This document shows positions 43,438 through 50,714 of a DNA stretch of 64,000 bases, piece after piece. The notes under the pieces were generated by a model. That model ran no database searches. It was not told the origin of the DNA and saw nothing but the letters and a program-made list of their open reading frames with translations. Source of the DNA: Frankia sp. QA3 (GTDB taxonomy: Bacteria; Actinomycetota; Actinomycetes; Frankiales; Frankiaceae); contig NZ_CM001489.1 in NCBI RefSeq assembly GCF_000262465.1, positions 442,546 through 506,545 on the forward strand, in the 5' to 3' direction. The translations under genes were made by a program, and so were the position numbers. The stretch's first letter is position 1. The number at the start of each line of letters is the position of its first letter.

Positions 43438-43995
43438 TCAGACCGCGGCGGCGACCTGGCCGATGCCGCTGGAGGTCTCCAGGGCCTCGATGGTCACCGC
43501 GACCGCGTGCACCACCGAGGCGACCCGGATCGCGTCCTGGATCACCTCGCGGGCGACCCCGCGGTCGCGCAGCTCGTGCTCGTGGGCGGTCAGGCAGCGG
43601 CCGCAGCCGTTGACCGCGGAGACCGCCAGTGACCACAGCTCGAAGTCGACCTTGTCGACGCCCGGGTGGGCGATGGCGTTCATCCGCAGCCCGGCCCGCA
43701 GCCGGGAGTACTCCTCGTCCTCCAGCAGGTGCAGGCTGCGGTAGTAGATGTTGTTCATCGCCATCAGCGCCGCCGCGGTACGCGCCGCGGTGGCCGATTC
43801 GGCGCTGAGGTGGTCGAGCGCCTCGGGCTCCAGCTCGACCAGCGCGGTGCGCCCGCGGCTGGCGATCGCCGCCGCGAGCACCGTGCCCCACAGCTGCTGG
43901 GAGGACAGGTTCGACTGGCTGGTCACCGAGCCGAGGTTGAGGCGCAGGTCCCTGGCGTAGTCGGGAAGCAGCTCCCGCAGGCGGGCGACGGCCAT
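43438..43995 (-). CDS. ahpD: alkyl hydroperoxide reductase AhpD
   Basis: 185 aa from ATG 43995; its start overlaps the ahpC stop (TGATG). The CxxC active site with downstream His is at C131-C134-H138 ([12 protein letters not shown]), and the proton-relay Glu is at about 119. AhpD reduces AhpC using lipoamide-linked electrons in actinobacteria. It completes the ahpC-ahpD operon divergent from oxyR. Confidence 0.95.
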   Translation of the reverse strand: MAVARLRELLPDYARDLRLNLGSVTSQSNLSSQQLWGTVLAAAIASRGRTALVELEPEALDHLSAESATAARTAAALMAMNNIYYRSLHLLEDEEYSRLRAGLRMNAIAHPGVDKVDFELWSLAVSAVNGCGRCLTAHEHELRDRGVAREVIQDAIRVASVVHAVAVTIEALETSSGIGQVAAAV

Positions 43996-44558
43996 CAGAC
44001 CGCCACCTCGACGGGGGCGGGCGCCGCGGCGCCCAGTGTCGCCTGGCCCTTCTGCCAGTTGCAGGGGCACAGCTCGTCGGTCTGCAGCGCATCGAGCACG
44101 CGCAGGACCTCCGCCGGGTTCCGCCCGACGCTGCCCGCGGTGACCATGACGAACTGGATGACGTTGTCCGGGTCGACGATGAAGGTCGCCCGCTGCGCGA
44201 CGCCGTCGTCGCCGAGCACGCCGGCGGCGGCGGTCAGGTCCTTGCGGATGTCGGAGAGCATCGGGAAAGGCAGGTCGGTCAGGTCCGGGTGGTTCTGCCG
44301 CCACGCCAGGTGGACGTACTCGCTGTCCGTGGACACGCCGAGGACCTGGGCGTCCCGGTCGGTGAACTCGTCGTTGAGCCGGCCGAACGCGGCGATCTCG
44401 GTCGGACACACGAACGTGAAGTCCTTCGGCCAGAAGAACACGACGCGCCACGTGCCGGGGCGGCTGATGGCGGTCTCCCGGACGAAGGCGGTGTCGGGGT
44501 CGTTGGAGACGACTCCGGTCAGGTCGTAGGCGGGGAAGGTGTCGCCGACGGTCAGCAC
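43995..44558 (-). CDS. ahpC: alkyl hydroperoxide reductase AhpC (peroxiredoxin)
   Basis: 187 aa from ATG 44558. Peroxidatic Cys51 is in [14 protein letters not shown]-terminal resolving cysteines are C164 and C166 in [11 protein letters not shown], the actinobacterial arrangement. It reduces peroxides and peroxynitrite. Divergent oxyR and the adjacent ahpD indicate OxyR-controlled expression. Confidence 0.96.
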   Translation of the reverse strand: MLTVGDTFPAYDLTGVVSNDPDTAFVRETAISRPGTWRVVFFWPKDFTFVCPTEIAAFGRLNDEFTDRDAQVLGVSTDSEYVHLAWRQNHPDLTDLPFPMLSDIRKDLTAAAGVLGDDGVAQRATFIVDPDNVIQFVMVTAGSVGRNPAEVLRVLDALQTDELCPCNWQKGQATLGAAAPAPVEVAV

Positions 44559-44580
44559 TGTCGGGGTGCTCCTCTCTCAG

Positions 44581-44629
44581 GCGGTGATCGGGTCTCGGGC
44601 GGTGATCGGGTCTCGGGCGGTGATCGGGT
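44581..44629. repeat. 18-bp tandem repeat in the ahpC-oxyR promoter region, 2.7 copies
   Basis: GCGGTGATCGGGTCTCGG is exact at 44581-44598 and 44599-44616, with a 13-bp third copy to 44629. It starts 23 bp upstream of ahpC. Confidence 0.9.
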
Positions 44630-44688
44630 ACGACCTCACTCTCGCGACCGTCGACTCAGAAGGGAAATCGAAAGATTCGGCAAGTTTG

Positions 44689-44703
44689 ATAGCCTCGATC
44701 TAT
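44689..44703. promoter_or_regulatory. LysR-type box (ATAG-N7-CTAT) at the oxyR start
   Basis: ATAG (44689-44692) and CTAT (44700-44703) flank 7 bp, fitting the T-N11-A pattern of LysR-type regulators. It overlaps the oxyR start codon, as expected for autorepression. No ribosome-binding site is seen, so the oxyR mRNA may be nearly leaderless. Confidence 0.45.
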
Positions 44704-45673
44704 GGCTACTCCTCAGCCGACGCTCACCCAGCTGCGTGCGCTCGTCGGTGTCGCCGACCACCGGCACTTCGGCCGGGCGGCGGCGGCGCTGCACGTGAGC
44801 CAGCCGACCCTGTCCAGCGCGATCGCGGCGCTGGAGCGCACCCTCGGCGTCCAGCTCGTCGAGCGCACCACCCGCAGCGTGCTGCTCACCGCGGTGGGCG
44901 AACAGATCGTCGCGCGGGCCCGGGGCGTGCTCGGCGCGGTCGACGACATCGCCGAGGTCGCGGTGCGGGCCCGTGCCCCCCTGACCGGCGACCTCCGGCT
45001 CGGGGTCATCCCCACCGTGGCGCCCTACCTGCTGCCGCGGCTGCTGCCCACGTTGCGCGGGCGCTGGCCGCAGGCGAGCCTGCGGCTGCGCGAGGCGCAG
45101 ACCGCCACCCTGCTGGCGGAGCTGCGTGGCGGCGCGCTCGACCTGGCGCTGCTCGCGCTGCCCAACGACGAGCCGGGCATCACCGAGATCCCGCTCTACG
45201 ACGAGGACTTCGTCCTCGTGACGCCCGCCGAGCATCCGCTGGCCGGCGGCAGCGCCGTTCCCGTCGCCGGCCTCGCCGGGCAGGACGTGCTCCTGCTGGA
45301 GGACGGGCACTGCTTCCGGGCGCAGGCGCTGGAGGTCTGCCGCGAGGCCGGGGCGCGGGAGCGGGCCACGCTGCGCGCGGCCAGCCTGTCCACGATCGTC
45401 CAGATGGTCGCCGGTGGGCTGGGGCTCACGCTGCTGCCCGCCGCCGCCGTCGGGGTCGAGGTGGGGGAGGGGCGCGGCCTCGCGGTCGCCACGTTCCGCC
45501 GCCCGGCGCCGCACCGGCGCATCGGCCTGGCCTACCGGGCGACCTCGGCGCGCGTCGTCGACTGGGACCTGCTGGCCGCGGAGGTCCGCGCCGCGCTGCC
45601 CGGGACGGACCTGGAACTCAGTCCGGTCCCGGTCCCGGTCCCGGTCCCGGCTCCCGGCCCTGCTTCGGCTTAG
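44702..45673 (+). CDS. oxyR: hydrogen-peroxide-sensing regulator OxyR
   Basis: 323 aa from ATG 44702. LysR-type helix-turn-helix at 10-65 (TLTQLRALVGVADHRHFGRAAAAL). The effector domain carries redox cysteines C204 and C213 in DGHCFRAQALEVC, nine apart as in E. coli C199/C208. It ends in a PVPVPVPVPAP tail made by a hexamer repeat. It is divergent from ahpC-ahpD, its expected target. Confidence 0.95.
   Translation: MATPQPTLTQLRALVGVADHRHFGRAAAALHVSQPTLSSAIAALERTLGVQLVERTTRSVLLTAVGEQIVARARGVLGAVDDIAEVAVRARAPLTGDLRLGVIPTVAPYLLPRLLPTLRGRWPQASLRLREAQTATLLAELRGGALDLALLALPNDEPGITEIPLYDEDFVLVTPAEHPLAGGSAVPVAGLAGQDVLLLEDGHCFRAQALEVCREAGARERATLRAASLSTIVQMVAGGLGLTLLPAAAVGVEVGEGRGLAVATFRRPAPHRRIGLAYRATSARVVDWDLLAAEVRAALPGTDLELSPVPVPVPVPAPGPASA
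45625..45648 (+). repeat. hexamer repeat GGTCCC, four copies
   Basis: Encodes the Pro-Val tail of OxyR. Confidence 0.8.
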
Positions 45674-46124
45674 CCTTCCCGCTCGGCGACGATCGGCGGT
45701 CGGACGGCTGCGCCGCGCGGCGACAACGCCCGCCGCCGGGTCCGGCGAAAAATCCGGGGTAACCTGCGCCGGGTGAACACCGCGGCTACGCCGCGCGGCG
45801 TCCCACGCCGCTTTCGGTGAGTGGTCGGCACATGTTCATCCCCGCTCCTCCCCGACTAAATGCTGCGGGCTTCGTCACGTTTTATCGACGGCCGACGGGA
45901 CAGGGACTCAAGCGTCCGCGACCGGCTGCCCGCCGGCGTCCGGCCGACGGGTCGGACCGAGGCGATCGCACAGGTGGGTCGCGGCACCACGGCTGGCTGG
46001 GGTCGGGACGCCGGCCACGACAAAGGTGGTGCACGTGTCCGTGCCGAGGCATGCGAGAATTACCGGTATGCGAGATACGTCCGTGTCATGTATGTGTAAC
46101 CGGCCGGCCGTAGCGTAGCCCGCC
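45674..46124. other. intergenic region, 451 bp
   Basis: Separates oxyR from the amidoligase gene. A small hairpin CGCGGC/GCCGCG lies at 45781-45795. The 60 bp before 46125 are A/T-richer (around 46060-46100) and likely hold the promoter. No gene seen. Confidence 0.45.
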
Positions 46125-48701
46125 ATGAGCGACGCACGGAACGTGGCCGTCGGCGTCGAGGAGGAGTTTCACATCCTCGATCTCACCACCCGCCAACTTG
46201 TTCCCCGGGCCGAGGAAATACTGCAGAGGCTGGATAAGGATTCGTTCTCTCCGGAACTGTTGAAATCCGTCGTCGAGACGAACAGTCAGCCGACGGTGGA
46301 TCTGCTGGCACTGCGGTCGAACCTGCTGGATCTGCGCCGCCGGCTGGCCGAGGCGGCGGGCGAGCTGGGGCTCGGGCCGGCGGCGTCGGGCACCGTGCCG
46401 ATCCTCGACATGGATCTGCTCGACGTCTCCCGGGACGCTCGCTACGAGCAGATGACCGAGGACTACCAGATCGTCGCCCGCGAGCAGCTCATCTGCGGCG
46501 CCCAGGTGCACGTCGACGTCGCCGACCGCGATCTCGCCATGGCCGTCGTCGCCTGGACCGCCCCCTGGCTGCCGATGCTGCTGGCCCTGTCGGCCAGCTC
46601 GCCGTACTGGCTCGGCGCCGACAGCGGCTACGCGAGCATGCGCACGCTGGTCTGGCAGCGCTGGCCCACCGCCGGCGTCGCCGGGTCGTTCAAGACCGCG
46701 GCCGAGTACGACCAGCTCATCGCGGACCTGATCAAGTCCGGCGTGATCAGTGACCCGGGCATGGTGTATTTCGACGTCCGCCCGTCGGCCCACCTGCCCA
46801 CCGTCGAGCTGCGCATCTGCGACGCCTGCCCGGACGTGGACAACGTCATCCTCATCGCCGGGCTGTTCCGGGCCCTGGTGGGCCGGGCGATCGAGGAGAT
46901 CGAGGCCGGCGGCCAGGCCCCGCCCCCGCGCGCCGAGCTGCTGCGGGCGGCTACCTGGCGGGCCGCCCGCTCCGGGCTGGAGGGCGACCTCGTCGACATC
47001 TTCGGCGCCGGCCCCGTGCCCGCGCGCGCCATGCTGCGCCGGATGCTGGAGGAGGTGCGTCCCCAGCTTGAGCGCTACGACGACTGGGAGCTCATCGACA
47101 ACCTCGCCGAGCAGGCGGCCGGGCGGGGCAGCTCGGCGCTACGCCAGCGCCGGGCGTTCGCCCGCCGCGGACTGCTCACCGACGTCGCCGACCTGATCCT
47201 CGCCGAGACCCGCGACGTCCCGCCGGCCGGCGCGTCGCTCGGGGTCGCGCCCGCGGTGTCGGCGCCCGACCAGATCGCGCCGATCCTGCTGGAGCGCTAC
47301 CAGCCGACCGGCTACGACGAGGTCGTCGACGAGCACGGCGCCGTGCGCCCCCAGTACCGGGCGGTGATGCGCACCCTGGAGCGGCTCGGGCCCGACGTCC
47401 TCGACGAACGGGTCGGCGCCCGCGAGGCCGAGCAGACCGACCGCGGCATCATGTTCCGGGTCAACGGGGACTCGGCGAGCCGGCCGTTCCCCTTCGACAT
47501 CGTGCCGCGGATCGTCGCCGCCGACGACTGGGCGGTGCTCGGCACGGGGCTCGGCCAGCGGGTCCGCGCGCTGGAGGCGTTCCTGCACGACGTCTACGGC
47601 GAGCGGGCCGCCGTCGCGGACGGCATCGTCCCGCCCTGGGTGGTCAACGACGCTCCCGGGCTGCGCCACGGCGGCCGCGCCCCCGGGCGGGACGCGATCC
47701 GGATCACCACCGCCGGGATCGACCTCGTCCGCGGCGGCGACGGCGGATGGCTGGTGCTGGAGGACAACCTGCGCGTGCCGTCCGGGATCGCCTACGCCGT
47801 CGAGGGCCGCCGGCTCGCCGAGTCGGTGCTGCCCGAGCTCGGGCCGCCGCCGGGCATCCTGCGCCTGGGCACCGTGCCCGCCCTGCTGCACGACGCGCTC
47901 GTCGCCGCGGCGCCGCCCGCCGTCACCGGGGAGCCCGCGGTCGCCGTCCTGACCAGCGGGCCGGCGGACTCCGCCTACTTCGAGCACGCCATGCTCGCCG
48001 AGGAGATGGGCGTCCCGCTGGTCGAACCCGGCGCGCTGCTCGTCGACGACGACGTCGCCTACCGGGTCGACGACGGCCGGCGCCGCCGCGTCGACGTCCT
48101 CTACCGGCGCATCGACGAGGACGAGCTGTTCGGCGCACCGGGTGCGGACGGCGCCCCGCTCGGCCCGGCGCTGCTGCGGGTGGTCCGGGCCGGGCGGTTG
48201 AGCGTCGCGAACGCGCCGGGCAACGGCATCGGCGACGACAAGGTCGTCTACGCCTACGTGCCCCGGATGGTCACCTACTACCTGGGGGAGCAGCCGGTCC
48301 TCGACGACGTCCCGACCTACGTCTGCGGCGATCCGGAGCAGTGCGAGCACGTGCTGGCCAACCTCGACCAGCTCGTCGTCAAGCCGGTCGACGGCTTCGG
48401 CGGCTCCGGCGTCGTGATCGGCCCGCACGCCGAGCCCTACCAGCTCACCGCCGTCCGGGAGCGGATCCTGGCCGACCCGCGGCGCTGGATCGGCCAGGAG
48501 GTGGTCTCCCTGTCCACCCATCCGACCTGGCACGACAGCCACCTCGAACCGTGCGCGGTGGACCTGCGGGTGTTCGTCTACGCCGGGGCCGAGCCGGTCG
48601 TGGTGCCCGCGGCGCTCAGCCGGGTCGCCCCGCCCGGCAGCCTCATCGTCAACTCCTCCCAGGGCGGCGGCTCCAAGGACACCTGGATCCCGCGCCGCTG
48701 A
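46125..48701 (+). CDS. carboxylate-amine ligase (COG2170/GCS2) fused to circularly permuted ATP-grasp
   Basis: 858 aa from ATG 46125. Residues 5-370 are a YbdK/GCS2 domain: VGVEEEFHILDLTTRQLV (metal Glu), VETNSQPTVDL, CGAQVHVDVADRD and DVRPSAHLPTVELRICD. Residues 385-858 are a circularly permuted type 2 ATP-grasp domain: RYQPTGYDEVVDEHG, DIVPRIVAADDW, VVNDAPGLRHGGRAP, VLEDNLRVPSGIAYAVEGRR, LVVKPVDGFGGSGVVIG and INSSQGGGSKDTWI-type NSSQGGGSKDTW. Each half can form a peptide or amide bond with ATP. The next gene is an amidotransferase, pointing to small-peptide synthesis. Confidence 0.93.
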   Translation: MSDARNVAVGVEEEFHILDLTTRQLVPRAEEILQRLDKDSFSPELLKSVVETNSQPTVDLLALRSNLLDLRRRLAEAAGELGLGPAASGTVPILDMDLLDVSRDARYEQMTEDYQIVAREQLICGAQVHVDVADRDLAMAVVAWTAPWLPMLLALSASSPYWLGADSGYASMRTLVWQRWPTAGVAGSFKTAAEYDQLIADLIKSGVISDPGMVYFDVRPSAHLPTVELRICDACPDVDNVILIAGLFRALVGRAIEEIEAGGQAPPPRAELLRAATWRAARSGLEGDLVDIFGAGPVPARAMLRRMLEEVRPQLERYDDWELIDNLAEQAAGRGSSALRQRRAFARRGLLTDVADLILAETRDVPPAGASLGVAPAVSAPDQIAPILLERYQPTGYDEVVDEHGAVRPQYRAVMRTLERLGPDVLDERVGAREAEQTDRGIMFRVNGDSASRPFPFDIVPRIVAADDWAVLGTGLGQRVRALEAFLHDVYGERAAVADGIVPPWVVNDAPGLRHGGRAPGRDAIRITTAGIDLVRGGDGGWLVLEDNLRVPSGIAYAVEGRRLAESVLPELGPPPGILRLGTVPALLHDALVAAAPPAVTGEPAVAVLTSGPADSAYFEHAMLAEEMGVPLVEPGALLVDDDVAYRVDDGRRRRVDVLYRRIDEDELFGAPGADGAPLGPALLRVVRAGRLSVANAPGNGIGDDKVVYAYVPRMVTYYLGEQPVLDDVPTYVCGDPEQCEHVLANLDQLVVKPVDGFGGSGVVIGPHAEPYQLTAVRERILADPRRWIGQEVVSLSTHPTWHDSHLEPCAVDLRVFVYAGAEPVVVPAALSRVAPPGSLIVNSSQGGGSKDTWIPRR

Positions 48702-48719
48702 GCGGACCCGTACGACCTG

Positions 48720-48756
48720 CGTCGTCCCCCGCCGAAGCTCTCGGCGGGGGACGACG
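48720..48756 (+). terminator. strong hairpin terminator after the amidoligase gene
   Basis: A perfect 16-bp stem (48720-48735 with 48741-48756) and a 5-nt AGCTC loop, starting 19 bp after the stop. It suggests the next gene has its own promoter. Confidence 0.88.
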
Positions 48757-48915
48757 GCGTACCGGCGCCGCGAAGCGGTCCTCGGTCGCAACCATGGGGA
48801 CACGAGTGTGAAATCTCCGGCATCGAAGGTGGACGGGCGACCGTGCACCCTCATGCCGGGCAGGAATGCCCGGGGAATGGATCTCACCTGAACTGACTGA
48901 TCGACGGGAGCGCAC

Positions 48916-50700
48916 ATGTGCGGGCTGAGTGGTGAGCTGAGGTTCGACGGCCGGGGAGCCGACGTCGATGCGGTGGTGCGGATGACGGCCACCATGGTGC
49001 CGCGGGGCCCGGACGGCGTGGGCGTGTGGTCGTCGGGACCGGTCGCGTTCGGCCACCGCCGCCTGAAGATCATCGATCTGTCCGAGTGTGGCGCCCAGCC
49101 GATGGTCGACAGCGAGCTCGGCCTGACCCTCGTGTTCAACGGGTGCATCTACAACTACCAGGAGCTGCGCGACGAGCTGGCCGCCGCCGGCTACCGCTTC
49201 TTCTCCACCTCGGACACCGAGGTGATCGCCAAGGCCTACCACCACTGGGGCACCCGGTGCGTGGACCACTTCGCCGGGATGTTCGCCTTCGCGATCGCCG
49301 AGCGCGACACCGGCCGCCTCGTCCTCGCCCGCGACCGGCTCGGGATCAAGCCGCTGTACCTCGCCGCCGACGCCGAACGGCTGCGGTTCGCCTCCACCCT
49401 GCCCGCGCTGCTCGCCGGGGGCGGCGTCTCCTCGGACATCGACCTGGTCGCCTTCCACCACTACCTGTCGTTCCACTCGGTGGTGCCGGCGCCGCACACC
49501 ATCCTCGCCGGGGTGCGCAAGCTGCCCGCCGCCACCGTGCGGGTCGTCGAACCGGACGGGAGCTGGACCGACGAGGTGTACTGGAGTCCGGACTTCACCC
49601 GGGACCCCGCGCGCGCCGACTGGACCGCCCGCGACTGGCAGGACGCCATCGCCGAGAAGCTGCGCGTGGCGGTGCGCCGGCGGATGGTCGCCGACGTGCC
49701 CGTCGGGGTGCTGCTGTCCGGCGGGCTGGACTCCAGCCTGATCGTCGCGCTGCTGGCCGAGGCCGGCCAGCACGGCCTGGCCACGTTCAGCGTCGGTTTC
49801 GAGGCGGCCGGCGGAGAGTCCGGCGACGAGTTCGCCTACTCGGACATCATCGCCAAGCACTTCTCCACCGACCACCACCAGATCCGGGTGCCGGGCAGCC
49901 GGCTGCTGCCCGCCGTCGACGCCGCCGTTGCCGCGATGAGCGAACCGATGGTCAGCCACGACTGCGTCGCCTTCTACCTGCTCTCCCAGGAGGTCTCCCG
50001 GCACGTCAAGGTCGTGCAGTCCGGGCAGGGCGCCGACGAGGTCTTCGCCGGCTACTCCTGGTACCCGCCGCTGGCCGGCGTCCCGCGTGACCAGGCGGTC
50101 GACGCCTACCTGCGGGTCTTCGCCGACCGGCCGCACCGCGACATGCCGGCGATGGTCGAGCCGCACCATCTCATCGAAGCCGACGCCAGCCGGCACTTCG
50201 TCGCCTCCCACTTCGCCCGGCCGGGCGCCGGGACGTCCGTCGACGCCGCGCTGCGCCTCGACTCGACGATCATGCTCGTCGACGACCCGGTGAAGCGGGT
50301 CGACAACATGACGATGGCCGCGGGCCTGGAGGCGCGTACCCCGTTCCTCGACCACGAGCTGGTCGAGCTCGCCGCGGCCTGCCCGCCCGAGCTCAAGCTC
50401 GCCTCCGGCGGCAAGGGCGTGCTCAAGGACATCGGCCGCCCGCTCATGCCGGTCGACGTCATCGACCGGCCCAAGGGGTACTTCCCGGTGCCGGCGATCC
50501 GCCACCTGCACGGCCCGTTCCTCGACCGGGTCCGCGACGCGCTCACCGACCCGGCGGCGAAGTCCCGCGGCCTGTTCCGCCCGGCGTGGATCCAGGCGAT
50601 GCTGGCCGCCCCGAACGACAATCGCACGACCCTCGGCGCGAACGCCCTCTGGCAGGCCGCGCTGCTCGAGATGTGGCTCCAGACCCAAGGGGTGACGTGA
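48916..50700 (+). CDS. N-acetylglutaminylglutamine-type amidotransferase (asparagine synthase family)
   Basis: 594 aa from ATG 48916 (GGGAG six bases upstream). The class II glutaminase domain starts with Cys2 (MCGLSGELRFDG) and has RGPDGVGVWSSG and VFNGCIYNYQELR. The synthetase domain has the ATP PP-loop LLSGGLDSSLIVALL and SGQGADEVFAGY. SFHSVVPAPHTILAGVRKLPPATV-like sequence matches the NAGGN trio amidotransferase (TIGR03104 type) rather than AsnB. It would amidate the dipeptide product. The usual partner synthetase and M42 peptidase are absent; an S9 peptidase follows 14 bp downstream. Confidence 0.92.
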   Translation: MCGLSGELRFDGRGADVDAVVRMTATMVPRGPDGVGVWSSGPVAFGHRRLKIIDLSECGAQPMVDSELGLTLVFNGCIYNYQELRDELAAAGYRFFSTSDTEVIAKAYHHWGTRCVDHFAGMFAFAIAERDTGRLVLARDRLGIKPLYLAADAERLRFASTLPALLAGGGVSSDIDLVAFHHYLSFHSVVPAPHTILAGVRKLPAATVRVVEPDGSWTDEVYWSPDFTRDPARADWTARDWQDAIAEKLRVAVRRRMVADVPVGVLLSGGLDSSLIVALLAEAGQHGLATFSVGFEAAGGESGDEFAYSDIIAKHFSTDHHQIRVPGSRLLPAVDAAVAAMSEPMVSHDCVAFYLLSQEVSRHVKVVQSGQGADEVFAGYSWYPPLAGVPRDQAVDAYLRVFADRPHRDMPAMVEPHHLIEADASRHFVASHFARPGAGTSVDAALRLDSTIMLVDDPVKRVDNMTMAAGLEARTPFLDHELVELAAACPPELKLASGGKGVLKDIGRPLMPVDVIDRPKGYFPVPAIRHLHGPFLDRVRDALTDPAAKSRGLFRPAWIQAMLAAPNDNRTTLGANALWQAALLEMWLQTQGVT

Positions 50701-50714
50701 CCCTAAGGAGTGAC

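Noticed and set aside
47139..50688. Two long minus-strand frames opposite the amidoligase and amidotransferase genes
   Set aside because: Antisense shadows of well-conserved plus-strand enzymes.
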